Shown in pieces: positions 19,423 to 28,512 of a stretch of DNA of 64,000 nucleotides. A program made the position numbers and the translations under genes. Source of the DNA: Acaudatibacter sp963835495 (GTDB lineage Bacteria > Pseudomonadota > Alphaproteobacteria > Caulobacterales > Caulobacteraceae); assembly GCA_963835495.1 (NCBI GenBank), contig CAWIFQ010000003.1, forward strand, positions 1 to 64,000, in the 5' to 3' direction. The notes beneath the pieces are model-generated. The model was not told the origin of the DNA. It did no database searches and saw only the letters and a program-made list of their open reading frames with translations. The first letter of the stretch is position 1. Each line of letters opens with the position of its first letter.

Positions 19423-22400
19423 GCGCGCGGGGCTGGCTCCGACTTATTGCGACGGCGTGGGGCTTGGTAATTCTGGCCGCCTCTCCCGTCTGGTCTGCTC
19501 CCGCGGCGGTCCAGCCGGCCGACGCCAAGCTTGCGCCGGTGGCGGCCGAACCTTGCGCAGCCGGCGAGGACCCAGTGACCCGTTGTTCCGAGATGGCGAG
19601 GCTGAAGAAGGTCAAGAACTGGGAGGGGCTGGAACTCGAGGCGCGCACGGCGCTGCACGAAGCACAGCAAGTTGAGGGCGGCGAACTGCTGGCCACGAAA
19701 GCTGAGTTGTTCCTCGCCGACGCCCTGTGGGGTCAGCAACGCTACGACGAAGCCGCGACCGTGTTGCAGCACGCCATCGAGGTGCGCACCGCTCAGCTTG
19801 GTCCGAATGCGCTTGCAACCTTCCAGGTCGAAGCAAGCCTCACCGGACTGGACCGGGTCCGGAACGACCCGGCCGACGGCATCGCAACTATGGAGAAGAT
19901 GCTCGCCGCCAATGAAGAGATGAGCCAAAAGGCTACCGGGGCAGACCGTAAGTCCTTAGACGATGCTAGTCACGCCATAGCATGGACGATTTCCAACGAA
20001 TACCTCAAGTACATGTTGTCGGTTCCAAACCTTGCGACGAGGGTCGACAACGAGAAGAGGCTGTCCGGCTATATCCAGAGTTTGCGGCGGCTGGAGGGAA
20101 AGGAGACCGCCAAAACCGCTCGCGAGCTTCGGATCGAGGAAGCTAAACGGCTCTCTGAGCTCGGCAGCGACGAGTATGCGGACGACGATTTTGAGCACGC
20201 GGCTTCGAATTACCTGGACGCCGTCAACCTGGCAGACCGCGAGCTGGGACATGACGATCTAAACACCTTACTCTATGCGTATCAGCGCGCCTACGCCCTC
20301 GCGAATATGGGAATTGTCGACGACGACGAAGCCTTTATCCATTCATACGTCGGCGACAATGAGACCCTGAGGGGCGAAGTCGGTCAAGAGAAGGCGAAAT
20401 TACTCGTTCTCCGGGCTAAACTGCTAATGACTTAGGAGCGAACCCCCGAAGCAACGTTGGACCTCGACGAGGCGAAGCGGGTTGAATGCCCTTCAATAAC
20501 CGCGACGACCTGCGAAGCGGATCTTCTCTTCCTCGACGCTCAGATCTACGTTCGCACGAATCTCGATAAGCTTGCCGAACCTTTATTGAAGCAGGCGATA
20601 TCGGCGACCGAGAGAGTTGAGGGTCCTCAGAGCCTGGACGTCGCTGCTGCCATACATAATCTGGCCGACTATTATATGGACGAGAGGCAATACGCATTGG
20701 CAGAGACCTACTATGTCAGCGCAGAACACATGGCGGAAGGCGCATCGAGCGAAAACTCGCCGAAGCTAGTTGACTTCCTAGACGATGAGGCCAGCGCGCT
20801 TCAGCAGCAACGAAAGTTCGATGACGCCGGCGCATTGCTTGAGCGGGCGCGCGCTATAGCCACTCGAAATCCCTCGATGAGCCGTGAGGCGAAGGCGGAA
20901 CTATATGAAGCGCTTGGCGTCAACGAGGGCACGCGCAGTCTCAGCGCCGCCGCGGTGGCCGATTGGCGCATCGCCTGCCAGCTTCGCACGGAGGGTTTCA
21001 GGTCGCTCAAGCTCAACGGCCAGTTCGTCTCGAACGCCTGGGGTGACTTCGGCGGGTGCTTCATGGCGCTTGATGACGCGCTCTGGACCTGGTCGGCGCA
21101 GGGCGGTGGACCCGCGCCGGCTGCCGCGCCTGGGGCGTTGACGCGCGAGGCGTTCGAGGCGGCGCAGAACGTCGAGCTGTCGGCGGCTGGCGACGCGCTA
21201 TCGGCGGCCGAAAGTCTCAGCGCCGCCACGGCTGCGGGATTCGCCGACCTCGCCAAGGACTATGAGTCGACCCTCAGCGAGCGAGACCACGACGACCAGT
21301 TGTTGGCGCGGGCCGACTTCCCAACCGCCAAGCAGGACCGCCTGATCGCCAGCCGGGACGCGGCTGAGGCGAGGCTGGAAGACCTGACGACGCAGCTGCA
21401 GCAGAAGGCGCCGCGCTTCTGGGACTACCGGGCCCCAGCCGCGGTGACAGCTAGCGAGTTGCAGACCACGACCGGCGCAAACCCAGCGCTGCTGCGCGAC
21501 GACGAGGCCCTGGTCCTGTTCCTCACGCCGGAGGGGGACCGGAAGGGCTATGTGTTCGCCGTCAGCAAGGATGGGTCGGGCTGGGCGCAACTCGCAGTGT
21601 CCGGCGACGCGCTGAGGGAACAGGTGGCGCACGTGCGCTGTCAGATCGATCTGCAGGGGAACGGCAAGGGTGGCCCCGTTCGCACCGGCGGGATTTGCGC
21701 GGGCGCCCGGCAGGGCGCCTTCGACCGCACGGCGGCTTATGAACTCTACCAGACGCTGTTCGGCGCACCGGCGATCCTGGCGGTGATCGGCCCCAAGCCG
21801 GTGCTGTTGATCGTGCCGGACGGCCCGCTGGTCAGCCTGCCGCCCGGCCTGCTGGTCACCATTCCGCCACAGGGCGGCGCGGTCGGCGACTTCGACCAGG
21901 GGCGCTCAGAGCGACGCCGTGGCTGCTGCGGTCCAAGGCCGTGGCGCTGTTGCCGACTGTGGCCGCACTCAAGGCCCTGCGGCAGGTCCCGCCGTCCGGC
22001 CGTGTGGCACCAACCGACCCCCTGCTGGCCTTTGCCGATCCGGATTTTGCCGCCGCCGCCCAACTGCCGGCGTTGCCGTGGACCGGGGTCGAGGGCGAGT
22101 CGCTGCGCACGGCGCTGGGCGCATCGCCCGACAGCCTGCTGACCGGCGCCAACGCCTCGAAGGCCGCCCTGATGGCCCGCAACGACGACGGTCGGCTGGC
22201 CAATGTGCGGGTGCTGGAGTTCGCCACCCACGGCCTGATGGCCGATGCCGGCCAGGGGCGCAGGGAGCCGGCGCTGGCGATGGCCGCCGGCCCCCGGCCC
22301 GAGGATGGCGTGCTACTGGCGTCGGAAGCCACCTCGCTGAAGCTGGACGCCGACTGGGTGCTGCTGTCGGCCTGCAACACCGCCAGTCCGGACGCGCCCG

Positions 22401-22657
22401 AGACCCAGGGCCTCTCCGGGCTTACGCGGGCCTTCTTCTTCGCCGGCGCGCGTTCGATCCTAGTCTCCAACTGGAAGGTACGCGACGATGTCGCCGCCGA
22501 GTTGGTGCCGGAGATTTTGCGCGGCGCCAAAGCTGGCGTGGGCCGCGCCGAGGCGCTGCGCCGCGCGTCGATGAAAATCCTGGATGATACCCACCTGAAC
22601 GCGGCCCATCCCGCTGCTTGGGCGCCCTTTAGCCTGATCGGAGAAGCTGGCCCCTGA
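19419..22657 (+). CDS. Exported TPR-CHAT caspase-like protease, frameshifted
   Basis: CHAT domains are caspase-fold cysteine peptidases, including the TPR-CHAT protease of type III-E CRISPR (Craspase). The corrected protein is about 1080 residues. A signal peptide (WGLVILAASPVWSA) is followed by helical repeats of TPR type from about residue 60 to 500 (LADALWGQQRYDEAATVLQH, IHNLADYYMDERQYALAETY, LQQQRKFDDAGALLERARAI). A coiled linker precedes the CHAT domain: LLRDDEALVLFLTPEGDRKG, LLIVPDGPLVSLPPGLLVT, then the catalytic histidine in VRVLEFATHGLMADAG and catalytic cysteine in DWVLLSACNTASPDAPE, and GARSILVSNWKVRDD. Frame breaks lie near 20430 and 21905. Both catalytic residues are intact. The ATG overlaps the upstream TGA. 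Export of a CHAT protease to the periplasm is unusual and fits the extracytoplasmic CHASE2 partner. Confidence 0.85.
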
Positions 22658-22678
22658 CTGCGGCTTGGAACGTGCGCC

Positions 22679-22816
22679 ATGCTCGCGAAGGCAGGCGCCG
22701 GAGCCGTTCACGAGGAGGAGCCCGAGTTTGCGCCGGCCTCCGTCCGCCTGATCGATGACTCTGAAGTAAGCGTTACAACCTTTGGGTGCCTGGATCAGTT
22801 TGCGAAGGTTAAGTAA
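22679..22816 (+). CDS. Possible small protein, 45 residues
   Basis: An open frame from ATG 22679 to TAA 22814-22816 encodes an acidic peptide containing FAPASVRLIDDSEVSVTTF. It lies 21 bases behind the CHAT gene in the same direction. There is no clear ribosome binding site and I know no homologue. It could equally be a remnant of a degraded gene; listed only because it would belong to the operon if real. Confidence 0.2.
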   Translation: MLAKAGAGAVHEEEPEFAPASVRLIDDSEVSVTTFGCLDQFAKVK

Positions 22817-22959
22817 AAGCGGATAAGGATATTAGAATGGTCGGAAGTTGGCAAAGAGCGCAGGCCTCCAGTGGTGGTTTGATTCAGCAGTCGCACACAC
22901 GGAGTTTAAGCTCAATTTCCGTCAAGGCGCCTTAGGCGCGGACGGGGAGGGCAGGGGCG

Positions 22960-23017
22960 ACTTTGCGCCATCGGCGGACATTGGCTCTACGCCAGGAAGC
23001 GGACCTTACCTCGTGGT
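22960..23017 (+). repeat. Dispersed intergenic repeat, copy 1
   Basis: About 58 bases resembling 23866-23922; the shared core is CGGACAT(T/C)GGCTC followed by CCAGGAAGCGGACCTT. Both copies lie at the flanks of the SDR gene. Similar degenerate AAGCGGAC motifs occur near 24520. Confidence 0.6.
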
Positions 23018-23087
23018 GCGCGCTCCCGGCCGCGCGTAAGCTGGCGCTGCAAGCCGACCGCTCCGCCTGCGCTCGAGAGGAACTTCG

Positions 23088-23831
23088 ATGAACACGGTCC
23101 TCATCACCGGATGCTCCTCCGGCTTTGGTCTAGACACCGCGAGCTACTTCCTGGACCGCGGCTGGACGGTGATCGCTACGATGCGCACCCCGCGCGAAGA
23201 TCTGCTGCCGCCCTCGGACCACCTGCGCATCCTGCCGCTCGACGTTACCGACGCCGGCAGCATCGCGCGAGCGGTCGACGCCGCTGGCCCGATCGACGTG
23301 CTGGTCAACAACGCCGGTGTCGGCATGATGAGTCCGCTCGAAGGCGTCTCGATGGACAAAGTCCGCGAGCTCATCGAGACCAACACCCTGGGCACGATCG
23401 CCATGACCCAGGCCGTGCTGCCGAGAATGCGCGAGCAGGGGTCGGGCGTCATCGTCAACGTGACTTCGGGCGTGACCTTCCAGCCGCTGCCCTTGATGTC
23501 GATCTACACGGCCAGCAAAGCTGCGGTGAACGCCTTCAGCGAGTCGGTGGCGTTGGAGCTGGAGCCGCTGGGCGTGCGTGTCCGCATCGTCATCCCTGGC
23601 CGCGCCCCCGAGACGCCCTTCGGCGAAAACGCGCGCGGCCGCATGGGCCTGAACATCCCCGACCCCTACCAGGCGCTGGCGGCGCAGATGATGGGCCGCT
23701 TCGGGGCCGGCGGCGACGTCACCCACTCGCGCGACGTCTCGGAGGCCGTATGGCGCGCCGCCACTGACCCCTCCTGTCCCATGCGCCTGCCAGCAGGCGC
23801 GGACGCAGTCGCCCGCGCTGGGGCCGCGTAG
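23088..23831 (+). CDS. Short-chain dehydrogenase/reductase
   Basis: This 247-residue classical SDR uses NAD(P)(H) to oxidise or reduce a hydroxyl/keto group. Cofactor motif TGCSSGFG is at residues 7-14, LPLDVTDAGS (adenine-binding Asp) near 50, and NNAGVG at 74-79. The catalytic residues are Ser127 in NVTSGVT, Tyr140 and Lys144 in YTASK. The tail is short and ends in an alanine-rich segment. GAGGAAC just upstream of ATG 23088 acts as ribosome binding site. The gene stands alone between two copies of an intergenic repeat, which suggests it was moved in as a unit. No neighbour hints at its substrate. It is one of the few intact genes in an otherwise decaying stretch. Confidence 0.92.
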   Translation: MNTVLITGCSSGFGLDTASYFLDRGWTVIATMRTPREDLLPPSDHLRILPLDVTDAGSIARAVDAAGPIDVLVNNAGVGMMSPLEGVSMDKVRELIETNTLGTIAMTQAVLPRMREQGSGVIVNVTSGVTFQPLPLMSIYTASKAAVNAFSESVALELEPLGVRVRIVIPGRAPETPFGENARGRMGLNIPDPYQALAAQMMGRFGAGGDVTHSRDVSEAVWRAATDPSCPMRLPAGADAVARAGAA

Positions 23832-23840
23832 GCTGCCGGC

Positions 23841-24440
23841 TTACGGCCAATCGGGGCTAGGTCGGCTGTGCGCCAAAACCGGACATCGGCTCGCTTCCAG
23901 GAAGCGGACCTTCACTCGGGGATTTTGGACAGCGCAGCGAAGTTCAGCCGTGCGCCGTCCATCTCGAGTTCGAACGCAGCGCGGAGATCGTATGGAGCGG
24001 GGGCGCAGGTCGCGCCCGCACTCGGCGCGAAGTGCCTCGTAGAGCAAGATCGTACTCTCCACGATCGTGTCCAACTCTGGAATGTCGATCACGTCATAGA
24101 CGTCGGCGTGTGCCAGCTCCTTGTCCCGGTAGTGCGCGACAGACTTCGATAAGGCGTGGAAGTCGTCGGCGGCCACGCCCAACCCCGCCAGAAGGCGCTC
24201 AGCGAATGTCGCGGACGCGGGAAGGATCTTCGTCCAATGGTGCTTGCCAGATTTGTCCCAGAAGAGCTTGGCTCACTGCAGGTAAGTCATGTCGAGGAAG
24301 TTATTGCTCGCGACGATTGCGAACTGGTTTCTCGGCCGGGTACCTGACGATAGAGAAGCGCCACCTCTATAGTAAGCTGCGTTCTTCAACACGGCGCGGC
24401 ACAACTCGTAGCACTTTCGTATGCGCGCGGTGTCCTGCAT
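23841..24440 (-). pseudogene. AbiU2-like HEPN-domain protein, interrupted by an in-frame stop
   Basis: Reading leftwards from ATG 24440: KCYELCRAVLKNAAYYRGGA, NQFAIVASNNFLDMTYLQ, a TGA at 24273-24275, then AKLFWDKSGKHHWTKILPAS and SKSVAHYRDKELAHADVYDV, ending with VESTILLYEALRAE. The order of a WxKLFxxKxGKHHW block followed by YRDKxxAH matches AbiU2-type HEPN proteins; RDKELAH fits the HEPN Rx4-6H ribonuclease motif. HEPN proteins cut RNA in abortive infection and toxin systems. Both halves share one reading frame, and the stop stands where Trp (TGG) is expected, so one G-to-A transition explains it. The C-terminus after 23990 is unlike the family. No obvious antitoxin gene lies beside it. 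The family call is by motif memory, not by search. Confidence 0.6.
23866..23922 (+). repeat. Dispersed intergenic repeat, copy 2
   Basis: Partner of 22960-23017 in the same orientation, with CCGGACATCGGCTCGCTTCC and GGAAGCGGACCTTCACTCGG. It overlaps the 3' end of the AbiU2-like remnant, which may be how that gene's C-terminus was replaced. Confidence 0.6.
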
Positions 24441-24917
24441 GGCCACGAAACTAGCGCCGCCTTGCCAGAGGTGTCGACCGGCTCTAATCCGCCTGGCGGA
24501 CGTCGGCCCTGCCGCCTGAAAGCGGACGCAGCAAGAGCGCCGGAAGCTCCGCGGTGGCACGCACACCAATCGGCTCCAAATGGGCCGGGTCATGAGCCAT
24601 TGGGCGTCGCTGCCTCCTAAGGGAGCGTCCCCCGAAGCCAGAAACCGATCGGCTATGAAGCCAGATCAACTGGCGGCACCGTGCCAAAACTCGGAAGTGA
24701 GTTCGCCCCCGGAAAAGCCGACATGAATGCCTCCAGCGACAGGACTGCCGAATACCCCGCGCGCAACGCAAGTCCCCATCAAGTCTCGACGTTGGTCGCC
24801 CCCGACTTTAGAGCGCTTCAGGACTGATGAATGGTTGGGTTGCGGACAACGCCAAAGCGCGCAACCGTCCCTTGAACGAACTCCACAGATCGGGCCCTGG
24901 AAGAGGAGTCTCAACCC
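24441..24917. other. Intergenic region, no gene seen
   Basis: Codon structure is poor in all frames. A few AAGCGGAC-type motifs near 24517-24530 resemble the repeats around the SDR gene. The stretch should hold a promoter for the following plus-strand gene, which has AAGAGGAG near 24902-24909. Confidence 0.4.
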
Positions 24918-25352
24918 ATGGCCGATGACGCGCGTCCCTTGACGCTGAACACGGAACTTGTGCGCACCTACCACGTCCCTTTCGAGGGCGACGCCGAGTG
25001 CTTCAAGGTTCGGCCGAACCAATCCTACATGACCACGTTCGGCGCGGAGATCGTAGGCCGAGAACTCTTGCTGCGGTTCCAAGACGCGAACCTCACGGCG
25101 GCCCAGGTGAAAAGCCAGGACGAGCAGCAGATCAAGCTCTACCGCGACATGCTGGACTACCTCCGCAAAGACCTGAACGGGCTGAACGGCCAGATCGGCG
25201 GACACGCGCGCGGTGTAGTGGAGCAGCGCAAGCAGAAACTGCTCAGCGACCGCAGCCTGACGGCTGACCTCGGCGTGCCCCTGGGGTCCGCGCCTTCAAC
25301 CGATCCAGCCAGGCACCATTTCTCATCTGTCCGGTGCGGATTTCTCAACTAG
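24918..25352 (+). CDS. Conserved hypothetical protein, probably shortened at the C-terminus
   Basis: This 144-residue soluble protein starts at ATG 24918 behind AAGAGGAG. The N-terminal half is beta-rich (TYHVPFEGDAECFKVRPNQS), and the second half is a helical, possibly coiled-coil segment (QIKLYRDMLDYLRKDLNGLN, HARGVVEQRKQKLLSDRSL). The pattern, a beta domain then an amphipathic helix ending in a LADR..GLG-like motif, occurs in uncharacterised proteins that often accompany restriction or defence genes in my recollection. The last 20 or so residues (TDPARHHFSSVRCGFLN) look unlike the rest and overlap an AAGCGGA-type intergenic repeat style, so the original C-terminus may be lost. Function unknown. 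Confidence 0.6.
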   Translation: MADDARPLTLNTELVRTYHVPFEGDAECFKVRPNQSYMTTFGAEIVGRELLLRFQDANLTAAQVKSQDEQQIKLYRDMLDYLRKDLNGLNGQIGGHARGVVEQRKQKLLSDRSLTADLGVPLGSAPSTDPARHHFSSVRCGFLN

Positions 25353-25529
25353 CAGAGCCGGCGCGAGTTATGCCGCCGGGGCGTTTCACAACTGTGAATT
25401 AGATGTGGTACGCGGCTTGTTAGTGGCCGCTTTGGGTCGGAAGTTGCCGTCGCGGTGATGCCCCGAACCTGCCGTCACCGCGCGAGAGCGATAGTCGCGG
25501 ACAGCCCGCGAGCGGCTGACACCCTGCCG

Positions 25530-26328
25530 TCACGCGACAAGCGAAGACTCGGTCTCATTGGACGCAAGCACAGCATCCATCGCCCCCAACAGTGAAGCCA
25601 GATCGATCGGCTTGGCGACCATCGCGTCCATGCCGGCCGCCCGGTATGCAGCCTCTTGCTGTGCCATGGCGTTCGCGGTGACGGCGACCACAGGCGTACG
25701 GGCGATACCTTGGGCTTGCTCGATCTCACGCATCGACTTGACCGCAGCAATACCGTCCATGACCGGCATCTGAATGTCCATCAGCACGACGTCCCACTGG
25801 CCGCTTCGCCAAGCCTCCAGCGCCTCCTGTCCGTTCCCAACGACAGTGGGCTCGATACCGACTTCGCCGAGCAAGGTTCTCAGCACGATCTGGTTGATGG
25901 GATTGTCCTCCGCGGCGAGGACACGCAGCGGGCCGGCGGCCACCGCGGGCGCGACGGCCGGCGCGGGATCTGGCGCTTTCGACGAGCTCTCCAAACGTTC
26001 GAGCGGCAGATTGACCGTAAATGTTGTGCTCACCCCTTCGGCGCTCTTTACAAGGATCTCGCCGCCCATCAAGGCCACCAGGTCCCGGCAAATGGTCAGC
26101 CCCAAGCCCGAGCCGCCGAATTGCCTGGTCGTGGAGGCATCCGCCTGAACGAACTTGTCGAAGACCGTGCGCAGCTTGTCGGGCGCGATGCCGATGCCAG
26201 AAGTCGGCGACCCTAAAAGAAAGCCCTTCGAAGCAGGGCGAAATGTTCACCTCGATCGAACCGCGCTCGGTGAACTTCACCGCATTGGAGACCAGGTTGT
26301 GAAGCACTTGTCGGATGCGCGTCGGATC
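25530..26328 (-). pseudogene. Hybrid histidine kinase, C-terminal fragment (ATPase plus receiver domain)
   Basis: The fragment opens with the N-box of a histidine kinase ATPase domain (DPTRIRQVLHNLVSNAVKFT). It continues with the D-box (VADSGIGIAPDK) and QFGGSGLGLTICRDLVALMG (G boxes), and after a proline/alanine linker a receiver domain: VLAAEDNPINQIVLRTLLGE with the acidic pair, DVVLMDIQMPVMDGIAAVKS with the phosphorylated Asp, TPVVAVTANAM and MVAKPIDLASLL with the conserved Lys. A frame break lies near 26205. Nothing upstream of the N-box is recognisable: the sensor and the dimerisation helix with the phosphorylated His are missing, so it cannot autophosphorylate alone. The missing part looks deleted rather than frameshifted, because the bases beyond 26328 give no kinase sequence in any frame. 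Confidence 0.82.
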
Positions 26329-26680
26329 TCGACCTGCGGACCGCCACCGAAGATGGCGATGTTGCGTGTGATCCAGTCCGTCATTCGTGAGCCTTCAGCC
26401 GGGCGAAGCCTGAGCATAGTCGCTCGGATCGCGACTGAACGTCCCCCTTTTTATGCGCGGAACCACTGTCCAGAGTGGACCCGAAGCAGACCGCCCCTGC
26501 GACAGCTTTGGGTGAAAGGCGGCCGCACGCCCGATGCCAGAAACAGATGTTCAGCGACGTGAGGCCCCATCTTTCTCTCTACCGCGCGGCCGCCTTGGTT
26601 CGCGTGACGCCATTTCGACGTTGGCGCCGGGCGATCGGATGAGCCACTGCTCACCGGCTAACCACTAGGGGATTTTCGAA
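26329..26680. other. Intergenic region, no gene seen
   Basis: No frame here continues the truncated kinase, and no other gene is recognisable. It appears to be the scar between the kinase fragment and the following gene. Confidence 0.4.
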
Positions 26681-27172
26681 ATGACCTTGGCCGACGCCGC
26701 AAGCTTCAGCACCGCCGTCAGTGGGTTCGCCGTCACCGCATCGGTCATATACTTGGCGATCCAGACGCGGCAGGCGTCAAGGCACACCCGTGCCCTGATT
26801 TAACAAGGCGCAACTGCAAGAACCACAGCCATCACCACAGGCCTGATGGCGTCGGACTACTGCGCGGCTTGGATCGAGGGCAACGGCGTTGAGGCGTCGC
26901 CAAGCGCGATCCGCGAGCGACAGTTCAACTTGCATTGCGCCACTGCGATCAACGCTATGGAAGACTTGTTCACCCAGCACTGCGACCGGCTGCTGACTGT
27001 GGAGTGGTACGAGCGCCAGTGCGACACCTTTCGAGGTCTCTTATCCGAACCGGGCCTGAGAGCCTTCTGGGCGGCGCAACGCGAGGAGGTAGGACGCTCG
27101 GCGCCTCGCTTCCGCGCTTTTGTCGACAGCCTCGTTCCGGAACAGGCGCCAGTCTTCGCAAACCGGACCTGA
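26681..27172 (+). pseudogene. Membrane-anchored hypothetical protein with an in-frame stop codon
   Basis: From ATG 26681 the frame reads MTLADAASFSTAVSGFAVTA, SVIYLAIQTRQASRHTRAL, then ATT and TAA, and continues in the same frame as QGATARTTAITTGLMASDYC, AWIEGNGVEASPSAIRERQF, MEDLFTQHCDRLLTVEWYER and FRAFVDSLVPEQAPVFANRT. The N-terminal helix followed by YLAIQTRQ is the typical start of a widespread family of small membrane-anchored proteins of unknown function with a helical soluble part. A single C-to-T change (CAA to TAA) accounts for the stop. Both halves keep good codon structure, so the stop is recent or a base-call error. Corrected length is about 163 residues. Confidence 0.6.
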
Positions 27173-27314
27173 AGGCCGTCTGACGGCACAAGAGTCGGCT
27201 AACCGGCATGCCACTGATGTCCGCCTATGGCGCTGAGCCGACCTGGGCGGCCGTCTGGGATCGACTCTTTGATCGCGAGGCGCGCGCGGGACGCGCGTCA
27301 CATGACGTACGACC

Positions 27315-27542
27315 CTAGCCCTTCTCTTCGTCCGCGGGTCCGTCGGCCAGCGTGTCCAATGACGCGCCGAGCGTGATCGCCAGCTTCTCGACGATGGTGA
27401 TGGTCGGGTTCCTGATCCCCCGCTCGACGCCTGAGACGTAGGTGCGGTGCAAGCCGGCCCGTTCGGCCAGTTCCTCCTGGGACCAGCCCTTGGCGCGCCT
27501 GAGGCGCTGCACGTTGAGGCCAAGCCGTCGGCGCACATCCAT
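27315..27542 (-). CDS. XRE-family helix-turn-helix regulator
   Basis: This 75-residue protein is almost entirely one Cro/CI-type HTH domain: LGLNVQRLRRAKGWSQEELA, ERAGLHRTYVSGVERGIRNP and TIVEKLAITLGASLDTLAD. The recognition helix is HRTYVSGVERG. The start at 27542 (MDVRRRLGL) is preferred to the upstream Met at 27593 because the domain begins there at the usual position. Small XRE regulators of this kind control mobile elements, toxin modules or restriction systems. Here it stands between decaying accessory genes and the mobile module, transcribed divergently from the next gene. Its target is not identifiable. Confidence 0.88.
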   Translation of the reverse strand: MDVRRRLGLNVQRLRRAKGWSQEELAERAGLHRTYVSGVERGIRNPTITIVEKLAITLGASLDTLADGPADEEKG

Positions 27543-27733
27543 GCCGCCAGGAGCTTCGGCGCAGACGATCGATCTACAGCCGATGAGTTTCAACTGTCGC
27601 GTTGACTGCTCCGCGCACGCATGGCTTCACACCACCCAGGCGAGACTCTATCGGATGCGAGGGAGGCTCGGCCGCGGCACATCGCCGGCCAGGCGCATTC
27701 TCTCTCCCGCGTCCACAGCGAGGGAGAGGTCAG

Positions 27734-28441
27734 TTGCAGTTCCTGGTAGCGTTGATGGTGTTGGCGGGGTTCGTCGGCTTCCTGGTAGGCGTCATCGCCC
27801 TGATCCAGCCGACGCGATGGGTGAGCAGTCGGGGACGGGCGGCAGGACTGGTGACAGCGGCCCTGGTGGTGATAGCGCTCGCGGCGGCCGCCGAACCGCC
27901 GCCTGCCGCCGAGACGTCGCATCCGGCGGCGGCGACCCCGCCCGCCAGCGCCGCGCCGGCCGTGGGCGCTCAGCGTGTTGCCAGTCGGGGGCCTAGCCAG
28001 GCGGCGATCGACGCCGGCTTTACCACCACCCAGACCGCGCTCTTCGCCGCGGCCAAGCCCTGTGACGCCGCCATGGCCAAGGCGGCGAAGACCCACGGCC
28101 AGTACGCCAGCTACAACGTCTCGGTGGCGGCCGAGCAGGTGTGCCGGCAGGCAGCCATCGACATCGGCAACGCGCACTTCGGCGACCCTGTGCCGGCGAC
28201 GGCGCAGGACGACCTCAACAAGGCGGTCGACTGCTTCGCGATGGCCTACGGCCTTCGCGCCGGGGCGATGGAGCAGGCGGCCGCGCTGATGGACGGCGAT
28301 CAGCGCCCCTCCAAGGTGGCCGCGTTCCGCGACACGCTGCGCTACGCCGGCGAACAGCATCAGGCCTGCCTGGAGCAATATGCGACCGCGGCGGCGGCCC
28401 ACGGCTTCGCCAAGCAGATCGGCTGGACCGACAAGGACTAG
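27734..28441 (+). CDS. Hypothetical protein with two N-terminal membrane helices and a helical domain
   Basis: The start is probably TTG 27734 behind GGGAGAGG (27722-27729), because the peptide then begins directly with a helix: FLVALMVLAGFVGFLVGVIA. It is followed by the IQPTRW loop and a second helix AAGLVTAALVVIALAAAA. An alanine/proline linker (about residues 60-90) leads to a helical domain (DAGFTTTQTALFAAAKPCDA, ASYNVSVAAEQVCRQAAIDI, LNKAVDCFAMAYGLRAGAME, YAGEQHQACLEQYATAAAAH) with four cysteines. The first part resembles small caulobacterial inner-membrane proteins with an Ile-Gln-Pro motif, and the second a periplasmic helical bundle. Function unknown. The hairpin at 28462-28490 lies just after its stop. 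Confidence 0.65.
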   Translation: MQFLVALMVLAGFVGFLVGVIALIQPTRWVSSRGRAAGLVTAALVVIALAAAAEPPPAAETSHPAAATPPASAAPAVGAQRVASRGPSQAAIDAGFTTTQTALFAAAKPCDAAMAKAAKTHGQYASYNVSVAAEQVCRQAAIDIGNAHFGDPVPATAQDDLNKAVDCFAMAYGLRAGAMEQAAALMDGDQRPSKVAAFRDTLRYAGEQHQACLEQYATAAAAHGFAKQIGWTDKD

Positions 28442-28461
28442 GCCGGAGCGGGCATGAAAAA

Positions 28462-28490
28462 GGGCGGAGGCTGGTGTTCAGCCTCCGCCC
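28462..28490 (-). terminator. Intrinsic terminator of the ParB-domain methylase gene
   Basis: Perfect 11-base stem GGGCGGAGGCT / AGCCTCCGCCC with a 7-base loop. Read on the minus strand it is followed by TTTTT. It lies 23 bases beyond the methylase stop; for the plus-strand gene it has no U-tract. Confidence 0.75.
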
Positions 28491-28512
28491 TCGGTGCTCA
28501 GCGCTTCAGCGC

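Noticed and set aside
27315..27542. Toxin-antitoxin pair with the XRE regulator as antitoxin
   Set aside because: No HigB/RelE- or HipA-like toxin frame adjoins it; neighbours on both sides are unrelated.
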